Source: Euzebyales bacterium (GTDB lineage Bacteria > Actinomycetota > Nitriliruptoria > Euzebyales > JAHELV01). Taken from it: DNA of 64,000 nucleotides. The position numbers were made by a program, and so were the translations under genes. The stretch is from assembly GCA_036374135.1 (NCBI GenBank), contig DASUUK010000112.1, positions 1 through 64,000 of the forward strand, written 5' to 3'. Under the pieces are notes generated by a model. The model was not told the origin of the DNA and ran no database searches. It was given only the letters and a program-made list of their open reading frames with translations. Positions 50,374 through 58,969 of the stretch are shown here, piece by piece. Each line of letters begins with the position of its first letter. The stretch's first letter is position 1.

Positions 50374-51644
50374 ACCTGTGGCAGAACGCGTCCCTGCGGC
50401 GACCTGCGGTCAGTGGCGTGGTGGGGGTGCTGCTGGCCGCGGCGATGCTCGCCCTCGACGGCGTCCTGCCCGACGGCTGGCTGTTCGGTTGGATGCCGCC
50501 CGCAGCCGGGGCGCGCGCGCTGCTCGCGGCGGTCACGGGCTCGATCATCACGGTCAGCGCTCTCGTGTTCTGGGTCCGCGGCATGTTCGTGCAGCTGTCT
50601 GCCGGGCAGCTCTCGTCCCGTGTGCTGCGCTGGTACCTGGCGGACCGGTACCAGCAGCAGGTGCTCGACTTCATGGTCGGCATGTTCGGGTACACCGCGA
50701 CGGTGACGTTGACGCTCGACGATGCGTCCGCCGCGCCGGTGCTGACCACGTGCGTGGGGTTCGGGCTGTCCCTGGCGGCACTGGTCGTCGTGATCGTCAC
50801 GATCACCGACAGCGCTCGCGCGACGGAGCTGACGGCGATCATGGCGCAGATCGCCGAGGACACGATCCTCGCGGTGCACCGGACACATCCGGAGCGCGGC
50901 CAGGGTGGTGCACGCCACCGGGGTGCGGGGCACGACGATCGCGGATCTGGCCCCACGAGGGCCATGCACGCGCCCGCGGCCGGATGGGTCGCCAACATCG
51001 ACGACGACGCGCTGGTCGCAGCCATGCCAGCGGGCGCCACCGTTCGCCTGCGGACGCGAGCCGGATCGTTCGTGCTGCGTGACTCGGTCATCGCCGACGT
51101 CCGCGGCGCGGACGACGAGCACCTGTCCGCACTCGTTGACGCCATCGGAATCGGCCGGACCCGACGGGTCGCCAACGACGTCGAGCTTGGCATCCGCAAC
51201 CTCGTGGACGTCGCGCAGCAGGCGCTCGCGATCGGCACCCGTGATGCCACCAGCGCGTACGAGGCGATCAACTACCTGGCCACGATCGTCCACGAGATCA
51301 TGCTGCGCGATCTGCCGGCCGACCTCCACGTCGGTCCGGACGACCGGCGGATCGTGCGCACGTCGCAGCTGGAGCACGGCGACTACGTCGACGTGGCCTT
51401 CGACCAGATCCGTCAGTCCGGCGCCGGCTACCCCGCGGTCGCCACGGTGCTGCTGAACGTGCTGCACATGCTGTGTGACGCGCTGACGCAGGCGGGGCTG
51501 CCGGAGCGCGCGGCACCTGTCGAGCGCCAGATCCAGCTCGTCCTCGACCACGTCGATCGCGCTGACATCGCCCCCGCCGATCGTCTCAAGATCGTCCGGC
51601 GTACGACGTCGACGTCGGATCGCGCTGGGCGCGAGGGACAATGA
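50370..51644 (+). CDS. DUF2254 family membrane protein
   Basis: A 424-residue membrane protein of the DUF2254 family. Four hydrophobic segments occupy the first 150 residues: VSGVVGVLLAAAMLALDGVL, LLAAVTGSIITVSALVFWV, then LDFMVGMFGYTATVTLTL and GFGLSLAALVVVIVTITDSA. The rest is a soluble domain with PAAGWVANIDDDALVAAMP and RKVANDV-like RRVANDVELGIRNLVDVAQQ typical of the family. AISPGTNDP-like loops of the family correspond here to GTRDATSAYEAINYLA. Function unknown; a small-molecule or ion transport role has been suggested by topology only. It precedes a channel-like gene by 49 bases on the same strand. Confidence 0.82.
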   Translation: MNLWQNASLRRPAVSGVVGVLLAAAMLALDGVLPDGWLFGWMPPAAGARALLAAVTGSIITVSALVFWVRGMFVQLSAGQLSSRVLRWYLADRYQQQVLDFMVGMFGYTATVTLTLDDASAAPVLTTCVGFGLSLAALVVVIVTITDSARATELTAIMAQIAEDTILAVHRTHPERGQGGARHRGAGHDDRGSGPTRAMHAPAAGWVANIDDDALVAAMPAGATVRLRTRAGSFVLRDSVIADVRGADDEHLSALVDAIGIGRTRRVANDVELGIRNLVDVAQQALAIGTRDATSAYEAINYLATIVHEIMLRDLPADLHVGPDDRRIVRTSQLEHGDYVDVAFDQIRQSGAGYPAVATVLLNVLHMLCDALTQAGLPERAAPVERQIQLVLDHVDRADIAPADRLKIVRRTTSTSDRAGREGQ

Positions 51645-51693
51645 TCGTCGGACGGGCCCGAGGAGCCACAGTAGGACGCTGGATGGTGGAACG

Positions 51694-52680
51694 GTGATCC
51701 TCGGTGCCGTGGGGACGGTGATCGCACTCGTCGCGGTCACCGACGTGTACATCACGACGATCTCGATGCGGGGTGCCGGCCCACTGTCAGGGCGGGTCAT
51801 GAGCACACTGTGGCGGCCCGCCGTCCGCAGCACTCGGTTCAGTCACTGGGCGCTACAGGTCTACGGCTCGTTGATGCTGCCACTGGCCGTGGCCATGTGG
51901 GCCACGCTGTTGTACGTCGGGTTCACGCTGGTGTTCCTGGGTGATCCGGACGCGGTCGTGCGTGCGACGAACGGTGCACCCGCCGGCATCGGCGAGCGCC
52001 TGTACTTCGTGGGATACACGATGTCGACGCTCGGCAACGGTGAGCTACGTCCCGGCGCAGGGGTGTGGCGGGCGGGCACCGTCGCGGCCTCGTTGGCGGG
52101 ACTCGTGCTCATCACACTCGCGATCACGTACGTCACGCCGGTGATGAACGCCGTCGTGACCAAGCGGCGGGTGGCTCGGATGATCGTCGATCTCGGTCCG
52201 ACGGTCAGCGACCTGCTGGACAAGGGTTGGGACGGCGAGAGCTTCGATCGGCTCCGGGGTCACCTGTCGAACCTCGCGCCCGCGTTCGCCGACCTTGCAC
52301 AGCAGCACATGGCCTATCCGGTGCTGCATTACTTCCATCCGGTGGACCGCGGCACCGCGCTGGCGCCGGCGACCGCGCTGCTCGACGACACCCTCACACT
52401 GCTGCGGTTCGGCGTGGCCGAACCGCAGCGTCCCGATCCGGTGACGCTGGGCAGAGTCACCGCAGCCGTTGATCTGCTGCTCGCCGCCCTGCACGAGGCG
52501 CACATCGATCCGGTCGACGAGCCCCCCGAGCCCCCTTCGCTCGCGATCCTCGACCGCCTCGGGGTTCCCTGCGTCACGGAGCAGGAGTACCACGCCGCAG
52601 CCGCGGACGCCGATCTGTCGGACCGACGCGCACTGCTGGCAGGCTTCGTCGCGAACGACGGCTGGAGCTGGGGTACGTGA
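51694..52680 (+). CDS. Ion-channel-like membrane protein (two-helix pore type)
   Basis: A 328-residue protein with four hydrophobic segments in the first 150 residues: one at the N-terminus (residues 2-22), one near 55-80 and one near 125-150, plus a re-entrant pore-like loop reading YFVGYTMSTLGNGELRP near residue 110. The STLGNGE stretch occupies the position of a potassium-channel selectivity filter (T-V-G-Y-G) but differs from it, so ion choice is open. The C-terminal 180 residues are soluble and helical. GTG start at 51694. The neighbour upstream is DUF2254; together they may form a membrane stress or ion-homeostasis pair (inference). Confidence 0.75.
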   Translation: MILGAVGTVIALVAVTDVYITTISMRGAGPLSGRVMSTLWRPAVRSTRFSHWALQVYGSLMLPLAVAMWATLLYVGFTLVFLGDPDAVVRATNGAPAGIGERLYFVGYTMSTLGNGELRPGAGVWRAGTVAASLAGLVLITLAITYVTPVMNAVVTKRRVARMIVDLGPTVSDLLDKGWDGESFDRLRGHLSNLAPAFADLAQQHMAYPVLHYFHPVDRGTALAPATALLDDTLTLLRFGVAEPQRPDPVTLGRVTAAVDLLLAALHEAHIDPVDEPPEPPSLAILDRLGVPCVTEQEYHAAAADADLSDRRALLAGFVANDGWSWGT

Positions 52681-52767
52681 CCGTGGCGTGCAGGCGCGCC
52701 GTCGTCTGTGCGCGGACTCCGCCGGGTACGTCGCGCCGCCACAGCATCGTCGAGACCAGGTGGACAG

Positions 52768-52898
52768 TGGATCGCCTCGCCCGCGACATCGGCCGCGGAC
52801 TCGTCGCGGGTCTGATCGGCACGGCGACCCACACCCTCGCCTCCAACGACAAGGCTCTGCGCGCTGACCCGGTTCACCGGCATGTCGATCGGTCATGA
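52768..52898 (+). pseudogene. Possible remnant of a small membrane-protein gene
   Basis: A short open stretch encodes VDRLARDIGRGLVAGLIGTA followed by THTLASNDKALRA. The pattern of an amphipathic start and Gly-rich helix ending in G-T-A-x-x-T-L-x-S recalls the N-terminus of small actinobacterial membrane proteins of unknown function, but the frame ends soon after. It may be a 5' fragment of a lost gene. Weak evidence. Confidence 0.3.
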
Positions 52899-52956
52899 TC
52901 AGGCGCCGGGGCGACGGGTAGGTCAGTGGCCGTGACCAGTAGCGAAGGGATCTGCA

Positions 52957-53583
52957 GTGCGTTTCGGCGTCGTGCTCGACCTCGACGGGACACTCGTCGA
53001 CTCCGTCTACCACCACGTGCTGGCCTGGGACGCGGCGCTGAGCCGCCACGGCCACCAGGTGCCGCTGGACCGCATCCACCGCGCCATCGGCCTGGGCGGC
53101 AGCCGACTGGTGACGTGGTTGCTGGGAGGCCAACCGGACGACGTCGACGCCCTCACAGATGCGCACGAAACGCTGTTCCTCGCCGACGCTGAACGCCTGC
53201 GACCGACCGTCGGCGCCGGCGCATTGATCGACGATCTTCAGCGGCGGGAGGTCCCGACGGTGATCGCCACGTCAGCACAGGCAGCCATCCGCGAGGCGCT
53301 GCTCGGCGTCCTCGGCGATCCGCAGCTGCCCGCAACCGATGCCGACACGGTCGACGACGCCAAACCGTCTGCCGATCTGCTGATCGCGTCCAGCCGTCAG
53401 ATCGAGGTCGAGCCCGCACATGCAGTGCTCATCGGCGACAGCCCATGGGACGTGGCCGCCGCACGGCGCGTCGGCATGCAGATGATCGCCGTGCGAACCG
53501 GAGGGTTCGCCGACAGTGCGCTGTTGGCACGCGGACCCGCGACCATCGTCGGCACCCCGAACGACCTGGTGGGCACCTTGTAG
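52957..53583 (+). CDS. HAD-superfamily hydrolase (phosphoglycolate phosphatase-like)
   Basis: A 208-residue HAD subfamily IA phosphatase. Motif I is VVLDLDGTLVDSVYHHVLAW with the nucleophile Asp8, motif II VIATSAQ, motif III K in DDAKPSADLLIASS, and motif IV IGDSPWDVAAARRVGM. A four-helix cap lies between motifs I and II. Substrates of this group include phosphoglycolate, sugar phosphates and nucleotides. GTG start at 52957 with AAGGGA 6 bases upstream. Monocistronic; exact substrate not predictable. Confidence 0.86.
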   Translation: MRFGVVLDLDGTLVDSVYHHVLAWDAALSRHGHQVPLDRIHRAIGLGGSRLVTWLLGGQPDDVDALTDAHETLFLADAERLRPTVGAGALIDDLQRREVPTVIATSAQAAIREALLGVLGDPQLPATDADTVDDAKPSADLLIASSRQIEVEPAHAVLIGDSPWDVAAARRVGMQMIAVRTGGFADSALLARGPATIVGTPNDLVGTL

Positions 53584-53742
53584 CCGGCATCGCTCGGGTA
53601 AGCGCTACGACAGGGTGCCGCGCTTCCCGCGCGCGACCACCCAAGCACTGGCCGTGCTCGTGTCCACGTCGACGCAACCTGGGTTACCCGATCCGGGCCT
53701 GGGCATGACTGCCGCCGGCCATCGCTCCCGGAAGGATGCTGA

Positions 53743-54594
53743 ATGCACCCGCTGCGCCGGCTGATCGACCGGATCGGCCACGCCGAATCGCTGGAGCCGC
53801 CCGCTGACGCGCTGGCGAACTGGGTCCGACCTGCATTCGAGCCGGACGCCGTCAAGGACACGCTGTCCGGGGTGTGGCTCGGGCACCGGCTTCACCCGAT
53901 GTTGACCGACGCCGTGATCGGCACCTGGGTGTCGGCGGGACTGCTGGACCTGCTCGGCGACGACGGCGACGCCGCGGCCGCCCGGCGGCTCGTCGGGGCG
54001 GGGGTGGCGGCCGCCCTCCCGACCGCGCTGGCCGGGTTGAGCGACTACAGCGATCTGTACGACCACGGCCGGCGCGTCGCGTTCGTGCACGCGATGGCCG
54101 CCGATGTGGCGGCGGTGCTGCAGGTCGCCTCGCTGGTCGCGCGCCGCGTGGGACGGACGCGACAGGGGCGACTGCTGTCGCTGGCGGCGCTGAGCACCAT
54201 CGCGGCGGCCGGTTACCTCGGCGGGCACCTCAGCCAGGTGCTCGGCGTCGGCGTGGACCACACGGCCTTCGAGGAGGGCCCCAAGGAGTGGACCGACGCC
54301 GGCATCGCCGCCGACCAGGTCGTGCCGACGCCGACCGCGGTCGAGGTCGGGGGCCGGCGGGTCCTCCTCGCACGGGTCGACGGACAGGTCGTCGCGCTGA
54401 GCAACGCCTGCTCCCACGCGGGCCATCCGCTCGACGGCGGCGACGTCGACGACGGCTGCATCACCTGCCCGTTCCACGGCAGCGTGTTCCGGCTCGCCGA
54501 CGGCGCCGTGGTCCGCGGGCCGGCGGCGTCCCCGCAGCCGCAGTACCACGTCCGCGAGCGGGATGGGCGCATCGAGGTGCTCGGCCACCGCTGA
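53743..54594 (+). CDS. DUF2231 membrane domain fused to Rieske [2Fe-2S] domain
   Basis: A 283-residue fusion. Residues of about 40-170 form a DUF2231 domain: GVWLGHRLHPMLTDAVIGTW and then three hydrophobic helices, with GLSDYSDLYDHGRRVAFVHA carrying conserved histidines that could bind heme. Residues of about 185-283 are a Rieske ferredoxin domain with the cluster ligands in SNACSHAGHPLDGG and CITCPFHGSVFRLADG. The cluster side lies after the last helix. Electron transfer between membrane heme or quinone and a soluble partner is plausible. The ATG at 53743 begins directly with the amphipathic start. Neighbour downstream is a CBS-domain membrane protein. Confidence 0.88.
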   Translation: MHPLRRLIDRIGHAESLEPPADALANWVRPAFEPDAVKDTLSGVWLGHRLHPMLTDAVIGTWVSAGLLDLLGDDGDAAAARRLVGAGVAAALPTALAGLSDYSDLYDHGRRVAFVHAMAADVAAVLQVASLVARRVGRTRQGRLLSLAALSTIAAAGYLGGHLSQVLGVGVDHTAFEEGPKEWTDAGIAADQVVPTPTAVEVGGRRVLLARVDGQVVALSNACSHAGHPLDGGDVDDGCITCPFHGSVFRLADGAVVRGPAASPQPQYHVRERDGRIEVLGHR

Positions 54595-54766
54595 CCGAGG
54601 CGTCCAGGCGGCACGGACGGCTCGACGTCATGTGTGTACGCCTCGGTGACCGGGCACGGTGGGCGCCACTCCCCGGACCACGGAGCCGAAGGGCCGCGGC
54701 CCCGGTGCGCGCAGCGCAGCCGGAGCGCCGGACCCACCACCGCATCGCACCCGACCAGGGGGAATC

Positions 54767-55891
54767 ATGTCACAGGACAACACCATCGCCCGCAGCCTGC
54801 ACGACCTCGGTCTCGCCGGCTGGTTCGGCGGCTCGCTGATGGGCGCCGTCGGCCTCAACGGCGCGACGGAGCACATCACGGACCCGGTTGAACGCGCCCG
54901 CGCCGCCAACGCAGGTTGGGAGCGCTGGACACCGGTGAACGCCGCCGCCATTGCGAGCCACCTGCTGGGAGGCGCGCAGATCGTGTGGGCCAACAAGGGG
55001 CGCCTGGCCGTCCAGCCGCAGGCCCGCTGGGTCAACCTGACCAAGGCGGCCCTGACCGCGGTGGCCCTGGGCGTCACGGCATACAGTCGGGTCCAGGGCG
55101 CCAAGCTGAGCAACGCCGGCGACGACGCCGAGGCGCCGGTGCACGACGCGACGACTCCGGCGCCGGGCACACCCTCGGAGGCCGCCGACGCGCAGCGCCG
55201 GCTGACCACCCTGCAATGGGTGGTCCCGGCGGCGACGGGTGCCCTGCTCGTGCTCAACGCCAAGGCCGGCGAGCAGCAGCGGCCCGGCGCCATCTTGCGC
55301 GGTGTCGTACGGGCCAACGTCCCGGTCAAGGCCCGCGCCGCGGCGAAGGCCGCCTCAGCGGCGACCCCTGACGTCGACGTGCCGTGGGCCAGGGTGGTCG
55401 GCGCGATCGTCGGTGTGGTGGCGACCCGCAGGATGCTGCGCCGGCTGGGCCGGGGCCGCGGCGGCCGCCGATCGGGGCGCACGACCGCCCGCGACATCAT
55501 GACCGGCGACGTGGTCACGGTCTCGACGACCGACAGCCTGATGACGGCGGCCCGGCGCATGGTCGACGGCGACATCGGCTCCGTGCCCGTCTGCGACGGC
55601 GATCGCCTGACCGGCATGCTGACCGACCGCGACATCGTCACCCGCGCGCTGGTCAACGGCGCCGATCTGAATACCGTGACCGCCGGCGAGATCGCGGGCC
55701 GGCGGCCGGTGACCGCGGACCCCGACGACGCTCTGCGCGACGTCGTACGCACGATGGCCCGCAAGCAGATCCGGCGCCTGCCGGTCGTCGAGGACGGCCG
55801 CCTGGTCGGCATCGTCAGCCAGGCCGACGTGGCGCGCACGGGCGACGACGAGGTCACCGGCGAGCTGGTCGAGCTGATCTCCGCCGGGTGA
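54767..55891 (+). CDS. Membrane protein with C-terminal CBS-domain pair
   Basis: A 374-residue protein. Residues of about 1-230 contain four hydrophobic segments, among them LGLAGWFGGSLMGAVGLNGA and AAAIASHLLGGAQIVW and two later ones, typical of an uncharacterised actinobacterial domain. Residues of about 245-370 hold two CBS motifs: RDIMTGDVVTVSTTDSLMTA with GSVPVCDGDRLTGMLTDRDI, and EIAGRRPVTADPDDALRDVV with IRRLPVVEDGRLVGIVSQAD. CBS pairs bind adenosine nucleotides and so could couple membrane function to energy state. The ATG at 54767 has AGGGGGA 3 bases upstream. A 14-bp hairpin terminator follows the stop. Confidence 0.85.
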   Translation: MSQDNTIARSLHDLGLAGWFGGSLMGAVGLNGATEHITDPVERARAANAGWERWTPVNAAAIASHLLGGAQIVWANKGRLAVQPQARWVNLTKAALTAVALGVTAYSRVQGAKLSNAGDDAEAPVHDATTPAPGTPSEAADAQRRLTTLQWVVPAATGALLVLNAKAGEQQRPGAILRGVVRANVPVKARAAAKAASAATPDVDVPWARVVGAIVGVVATRRMLRRLGRGRGGRRSGRTTARDIMTGDVVTVSTTDSLMTAARRMVDGDIGSVPVCDGDRLTGMLTDRDIVTRALVNGADLNTVTAGEIAGRRPVTADPDDALRDVVRTMARKQIRRLPVVEDGRLVGIVSQADVARTGDDEVTGELVELISAG

Positions 55892-56233
55892 CCGGCGACC
55901 GCTGACGACCGTCCTGCGACGGCGGCCGCCACGTCGGCGGCCGCCGTCGATCCGCACCCGACCACGACGACGAGCGGGAGCACCCACGACCGACGACACC
56001 GTGAAGAAGGTCGACGCGAGCGCCGCACCGTCGACGCGGACGTGCTGCCAGGTGTTGGTGCGCACCCACGGCTGGCTGACGGGCGGAAGGTGGCAACCCT
56101 CGCACACCGGTCGTTCGCGCAGATGCGATCGGTGCTCCACCGCCTGGTCGTACAACACGCGCAGCCGGCACGCCATTGCGGTCCGATGCCGTGTGCTGCT
56201 GCACGTTGCCTGGTGGCCCGAAGGGTGTGGGTC
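55892..56233. other. Intergenic region between CBS-protein and LLM-oxidoreductase genes
   Basis: About 340 bases between the stops of two convergent genes. It contains the strong hairpin at its left end. I see no convincing coding frame on either strand in the rest, and no repeat. Confidence 0.5.
55917..55949 (+). terminator. Strong hairpin terminator
   Basis: A perfect 14-bp GC-only-rich stem (CGACGGCGGCCGCC and complement) with 5-base loop, starting 26 bases after the CBS-protein stop. No T-run, as usual for this genome type. Confidence 0.7.
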
Positions 56234-57061
56234 TCAGACGGATGGTGGGCCAGCTGCGATGCGAGCGCGCAGCTGATCGATCGTGAAGGCGCCGACCTGG
56301 AGCCATGTGGCGCCGGCGGCCTGATAATCGCGCGCGAGCTGCTGCGCGCCGGCGGCGTCATCGGCCAGCACGCACGGGACGTTGACCTCGAAGGGTGTGG
56401 CTTCGCGTCGGTGTGTCAGGGTGAACGAGACCATTTCGCTCACCTCTGCTGGTGTCAGGAACATGTTCGTCTCGTGCATCGGCACCAGGCCATCCCAGCG
56501 CGCCGCGCGATGCAGCGGACGTCGATGTGGATACATGGTCGCCACCCAGACCGGAATGCGGGGCCGCTGGATCGGGGTGGGCAGGAAGCGCACACCAGAC
56601 ACCGAATAGTGCGCGCCGTCGAAGTCCAGCGTCTCGCCGCTCCAAAGGCCGGCGAGAATCTCGAGGCCCTCGTCGAGCTTGTCGGCCCGTCGGCTGCTGT
56701 CGGACTCCTCGCCGAACGCAGTGAATTCGAGATCAGGCGGGAAGCCCAGCCCTACGCCGAGGATCAACCGACCCCCACACAGCCGGTCGATGGTGACTGT
56801 CTCACGAGCGAGCTTCCACGGTCGCCGACGAGCGACTGGTGTGACCATCGTGCCGATGCGCACGCGACGCGTCGCGAGCGCGACGGCCGTGAGTAGCACC
56901 CACGGATCAGCCAGCGGGCTGTCCGGTTCCGAGGTGGCGTTGATGTGGTCCCACACGAAGAACCCGTCCCAGCCTGCCTCCTCGGCAGAGACAGCGAGTT
57001 CGACGGTGACCCTTGGATCGGCGTAGTCGCCGAAGTTCGGCACGTTGATCGCGAACCTCAT
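56234..57061 (-). CDS. LLM-class flavin-dependent oxidoreductase
   Basis: A 275-residue luciferase-like monooxygenase-fold protein of TIM-barrel type. RFAINVPNFGDYADPRVTVE opens strand 1, WDGFFVWDHI near residue 34, VRIGTMVTPVARRRPWKLAR with TVTIDRLCGGRLILGVGLGF, and PIWVATMYPHRRPLHRAARW-like blocks RIPVWVATMYPHRRPLHRAA and DGLVPMHETNMF follow. Family members use FMNH2 or F420H2. The start at 57061 begins with the first beta strand; a longer form with six more residues is possible. Codons are less GC-rich than in neighbouring genes, perhaps a more recent arrival. Substrate unknown. Confidence 0.88.
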   Translation of the reverse strand: MRFAINVPNFGDYADPRVTVELAVSAEEAGWDGFFVWDHINATSEPDSPLADPWVLLTAVALATRRVRIGTMVTPVARRRPWKLARETVTIDRLCGGRLILGVGLGFPPDLEFTAFGEESDSSRRADKLDEGLEILAGLWSGETLDFDGAHYSVSGVRFLPTPIQRPRIPVWVATMYPHRRPLHRAARWDGLVPMHETNMFLTPAEVSEMVSFTLTHRREATPFEVNVPCVLADDAAGAQQLARDYQAAGATWLQVGAFTIDQLRARIAAGPPSV

Positions 57062-57106
57062 CGACACCCCGCGAGCCACTCGTCCCGGTGCGGCTGGGCA
57101 CGACGA

Positions 57107-57907
57107 TCAGGGTACGCGGTCCACGGCGCCGTTGGAGGGTCGCGGCACCCGGTCGTCGGCCGCGGCAGCGCCGTCGTCTCCCGTCATTGCGATGATGTCG
57201 GGCGCTGACAGCCGTCCGGCGACGACGTCGGTCGCGACCTGGCGAAGGCAATGGCTGTGGTTGCGGCTGTACCGACGCAGGACCTCAAACGCCGCAGACA
57301 TCTGCAGTCCCATCTGCTCGGCGAGCACGCCCTTGGCCTGCTCGATGACGATCCGGGTGTGCAGCGCCGTCTGCAGCTGGCTGGAAAGCTCGCGAGCTTC
57401 GTGGAGCTCCCGTTCCTGCAGGATCCCGATCGTCGCCATGTCCGCGAGCGCCTGCACGGCATCGATGTCGTCCAGCGCCGCGGGCGCGGACTCCCGCCAG
57501 AACACGCTCACGGTGCCGATCGTCTCACCACGCAGCCGCATGGGCAACGCCACGACCGAGGCGTATCCGGCCGTCGCTGCGATCGCGGCGAAGCGAGGCC
57601 ACCGCGTAGATGCCGCGATGTCGTCGACGATCACTTGTCGGGCGCCTACGAGGCTGTCCACGCCCGGGCCCTCATGACGCACCTCGAACAGTTCATGGTC
57701 GCCAAGCTGTCTGCTGTACGAGGCGAGCAGCTGCGGTTCCATCGCCTCATCGCCCGTGCAGAGCATGACACTGCCGGCATCGGCGTCCAGCAATCCGAGC
57801 GACCGCTCGAGCAGCCTGTCGAGGTAGTCGGTCAGCTCGAAGTCGGACACCAGCGTGTCTGCCAGGTCGATCAACGCCGCCGCCAACGCCAACGCACGCG
57901 TACCCAT
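57107..57907 (-). CDS. GAF-ANTAR regulator (second in window)
   Basis: A 266-residue regulator with N-terminal GAF domain (about 15-165: LDADAGSVMLCTGDEAMEPQ, FEVRHEGPGVDSLVGARQVI, YASVVALPMRLRGETIGTVS) and ANTAR RNA-binding domain (about 175-235: LQTALHTRIVIEQAKGVLAE, then MGLQMSAAFEVLRRYSRNHS and LRQVATDVVAGRL). It shares domain order with the protein at 34 kb but little else. ANTAR proteins act by stabilising antiterminator RNA hairpins. The ATG at 57907 starts with the first amphipathic helix. An AT-rich TATACT box about 120 bases upstream (58032-58027, minus strand) may be part of its promoter. Confidence 0.87.
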   Translation of the reverse strand: MGTRALALAAALIDLADTLVSDFELTDYLDRLLERSLGLLDADAGSVMLCTGDEAMEPQLLASYSRQLGDHELFEVRHEGPGVDSLVGARQVIVDDIAASTRWPRFAAIAATAGYASVVALPMRLRGETIGTVSVFWRESAPAALDDIDAVQALADMATIGILQERELHEARELSSQLQTALHTRIVIEQAKGVLAEQMGLQMSAAFEVLRRYSRNHSHCLRQVATDVVAGRLSAPDIIAMTGDDGAAAADDRVPRPSNGAVDRVP

Positions 57908-58171
57908 GACGAGTCCACCTCCGCCACGCCTGCGCGTCGATGCCCGCGCTCAGGCCCACGGCGGACACGGGCAGCCCGTCTGAGACGCCTGGACGGCTCG
58001 GCATCGCGCTACTCGTAACGGCGGAAAGTATACCCATGAAGACGAGTTGCACGAGCGCGAGCCGGGACACTGGTGCAGTCAGCCGAACTCGGCTCGCGGC
58101 GTCCGTGTCGACGCACGGCCGCCGCTCTGTACTCGCCGTTTGTGCGAGGTGATCAGGGGTAGGCGCCGGGC

Positions 58172-58969
58172 ATGTCGGCCCAGTCCCGCACCGGCCCGTC
58201 CCGGCCGCCCACGGCCAGCCCCCGGCGCGAACGCCGTGCCCGTGCGCTGATCGGCTGGGCGGCCGTGCTCGCCGTCGCCGGCGTGTTCGTCCTCTGGCAT
58301 CCAGCGCAAGGTCAGCAGTCGCCCGAGTCCCAGCTGCCCAGTGGCCCGGACCTGTACCAGGCGAACTGCGCGAGCTGCCACGGCAACCAGGGCGAGGGCA
58401 CCTTCCGCGGACCCACCCTGATCGGGGTGGGAGCGGCGAGCGCGGACTACTGGCTGCGCAGCGGACGGATGCCGCTCGAGGAACCCGACCAGGAGGCCGA
58501 GCGGGGTGAGCCCGCGTTCGATGACGCCGAAATCCGCGAGCTCGTGGGCTACGTTGCCCGTCTGGGTGAGGGACCGGAGATCCCCGAGCTGGAGCTCTCG
58601 GACGTCGATCTCGCCCGCGGAGGCGAGCTGTACCGGCTGAACTGCGCCTCGTGCCACAACTGGGACGGCAAGGGCGGAGCGCTGGTCAACCGGGGCAACG
58701 CCCCGCCGCTGCATCCGGTGCCCGATGTGCAACTGGCTGAGGCGGTGCGCATCGGCCCGGGGGCGATGCCACAGTTCAGCGAGCGTCAACTCGACGAAGA
58801 GGAGCTCAACGACGTGGTCGCCTATGCCGAGTATCTGCGCACACCCCAGGACGCCGGCGGCTACGGACTGGCCCACTGGGGCCCGTCGACCGAGACGATC
58901 GCCGGGTTCGTCGCGATGCTCGTGCTCGTCGCTGTGACCGCATGGCTGGGAGAGCGTGGCCGTGGCTGA
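58172..58969 (+). CDS. qcrC: Ubiquinol/menaquinol-cytochrome c reductase, diheme cytochrome c subunit
   Basis: A 265-residue membrane-anchored diheme cytochrome c of the actinobacterial bc1 complex. A basic N-terminus precedes a membrane helix (ALIGWAAVLAVAGVFVLW, about residues 26-43). The first heme site is YQANCASCHGNQGEGTF with axial Met in LRSGRMPL, the second YRLNCASCHNWDGKG with Met in IGPGAMPQFSERQLDEEELN. A C-terminal helix (FVAMLVLVAVTAWLG) anchors it again. In actinobacteria this subunit takes electrons from the Rieske centre to the cytochrome aa3 oxidase. Its last codons overlap qcrA by 14 bases. The usual upstream ctaE gene is absent here. Confidence 0.93.
   Translation: MSAQSRTGPSRPPTASPRRERRARALIGWAAVLAVAGVFVLWHPAQGQQSPESQLPSGPDLYQANCASCHGNQGEGTFRGPTLIGVGAASADYWLRSGRMPLEEPDQEAERGEPAFDDAEIRELVGYVARLGEGPEIPELELSDVDLARGGELYRLNCASCHNWDGKGGALVNRGNAPPLHPVPDVQLAEAVRIGPGAMPQFSERQLDEEELNDVVAYAEYLRTPQDAGGYGLAHWGPSTETIAGFVAMLVLVAVTAWLGERGRG

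Noticed and set aside
56001-56276. Small Cys-rich plus-strand frame between CBS and LLM genes
   Set aside because: No ribosome site, GTG start only, no recognisable motif, and it runs into the LLM gene.
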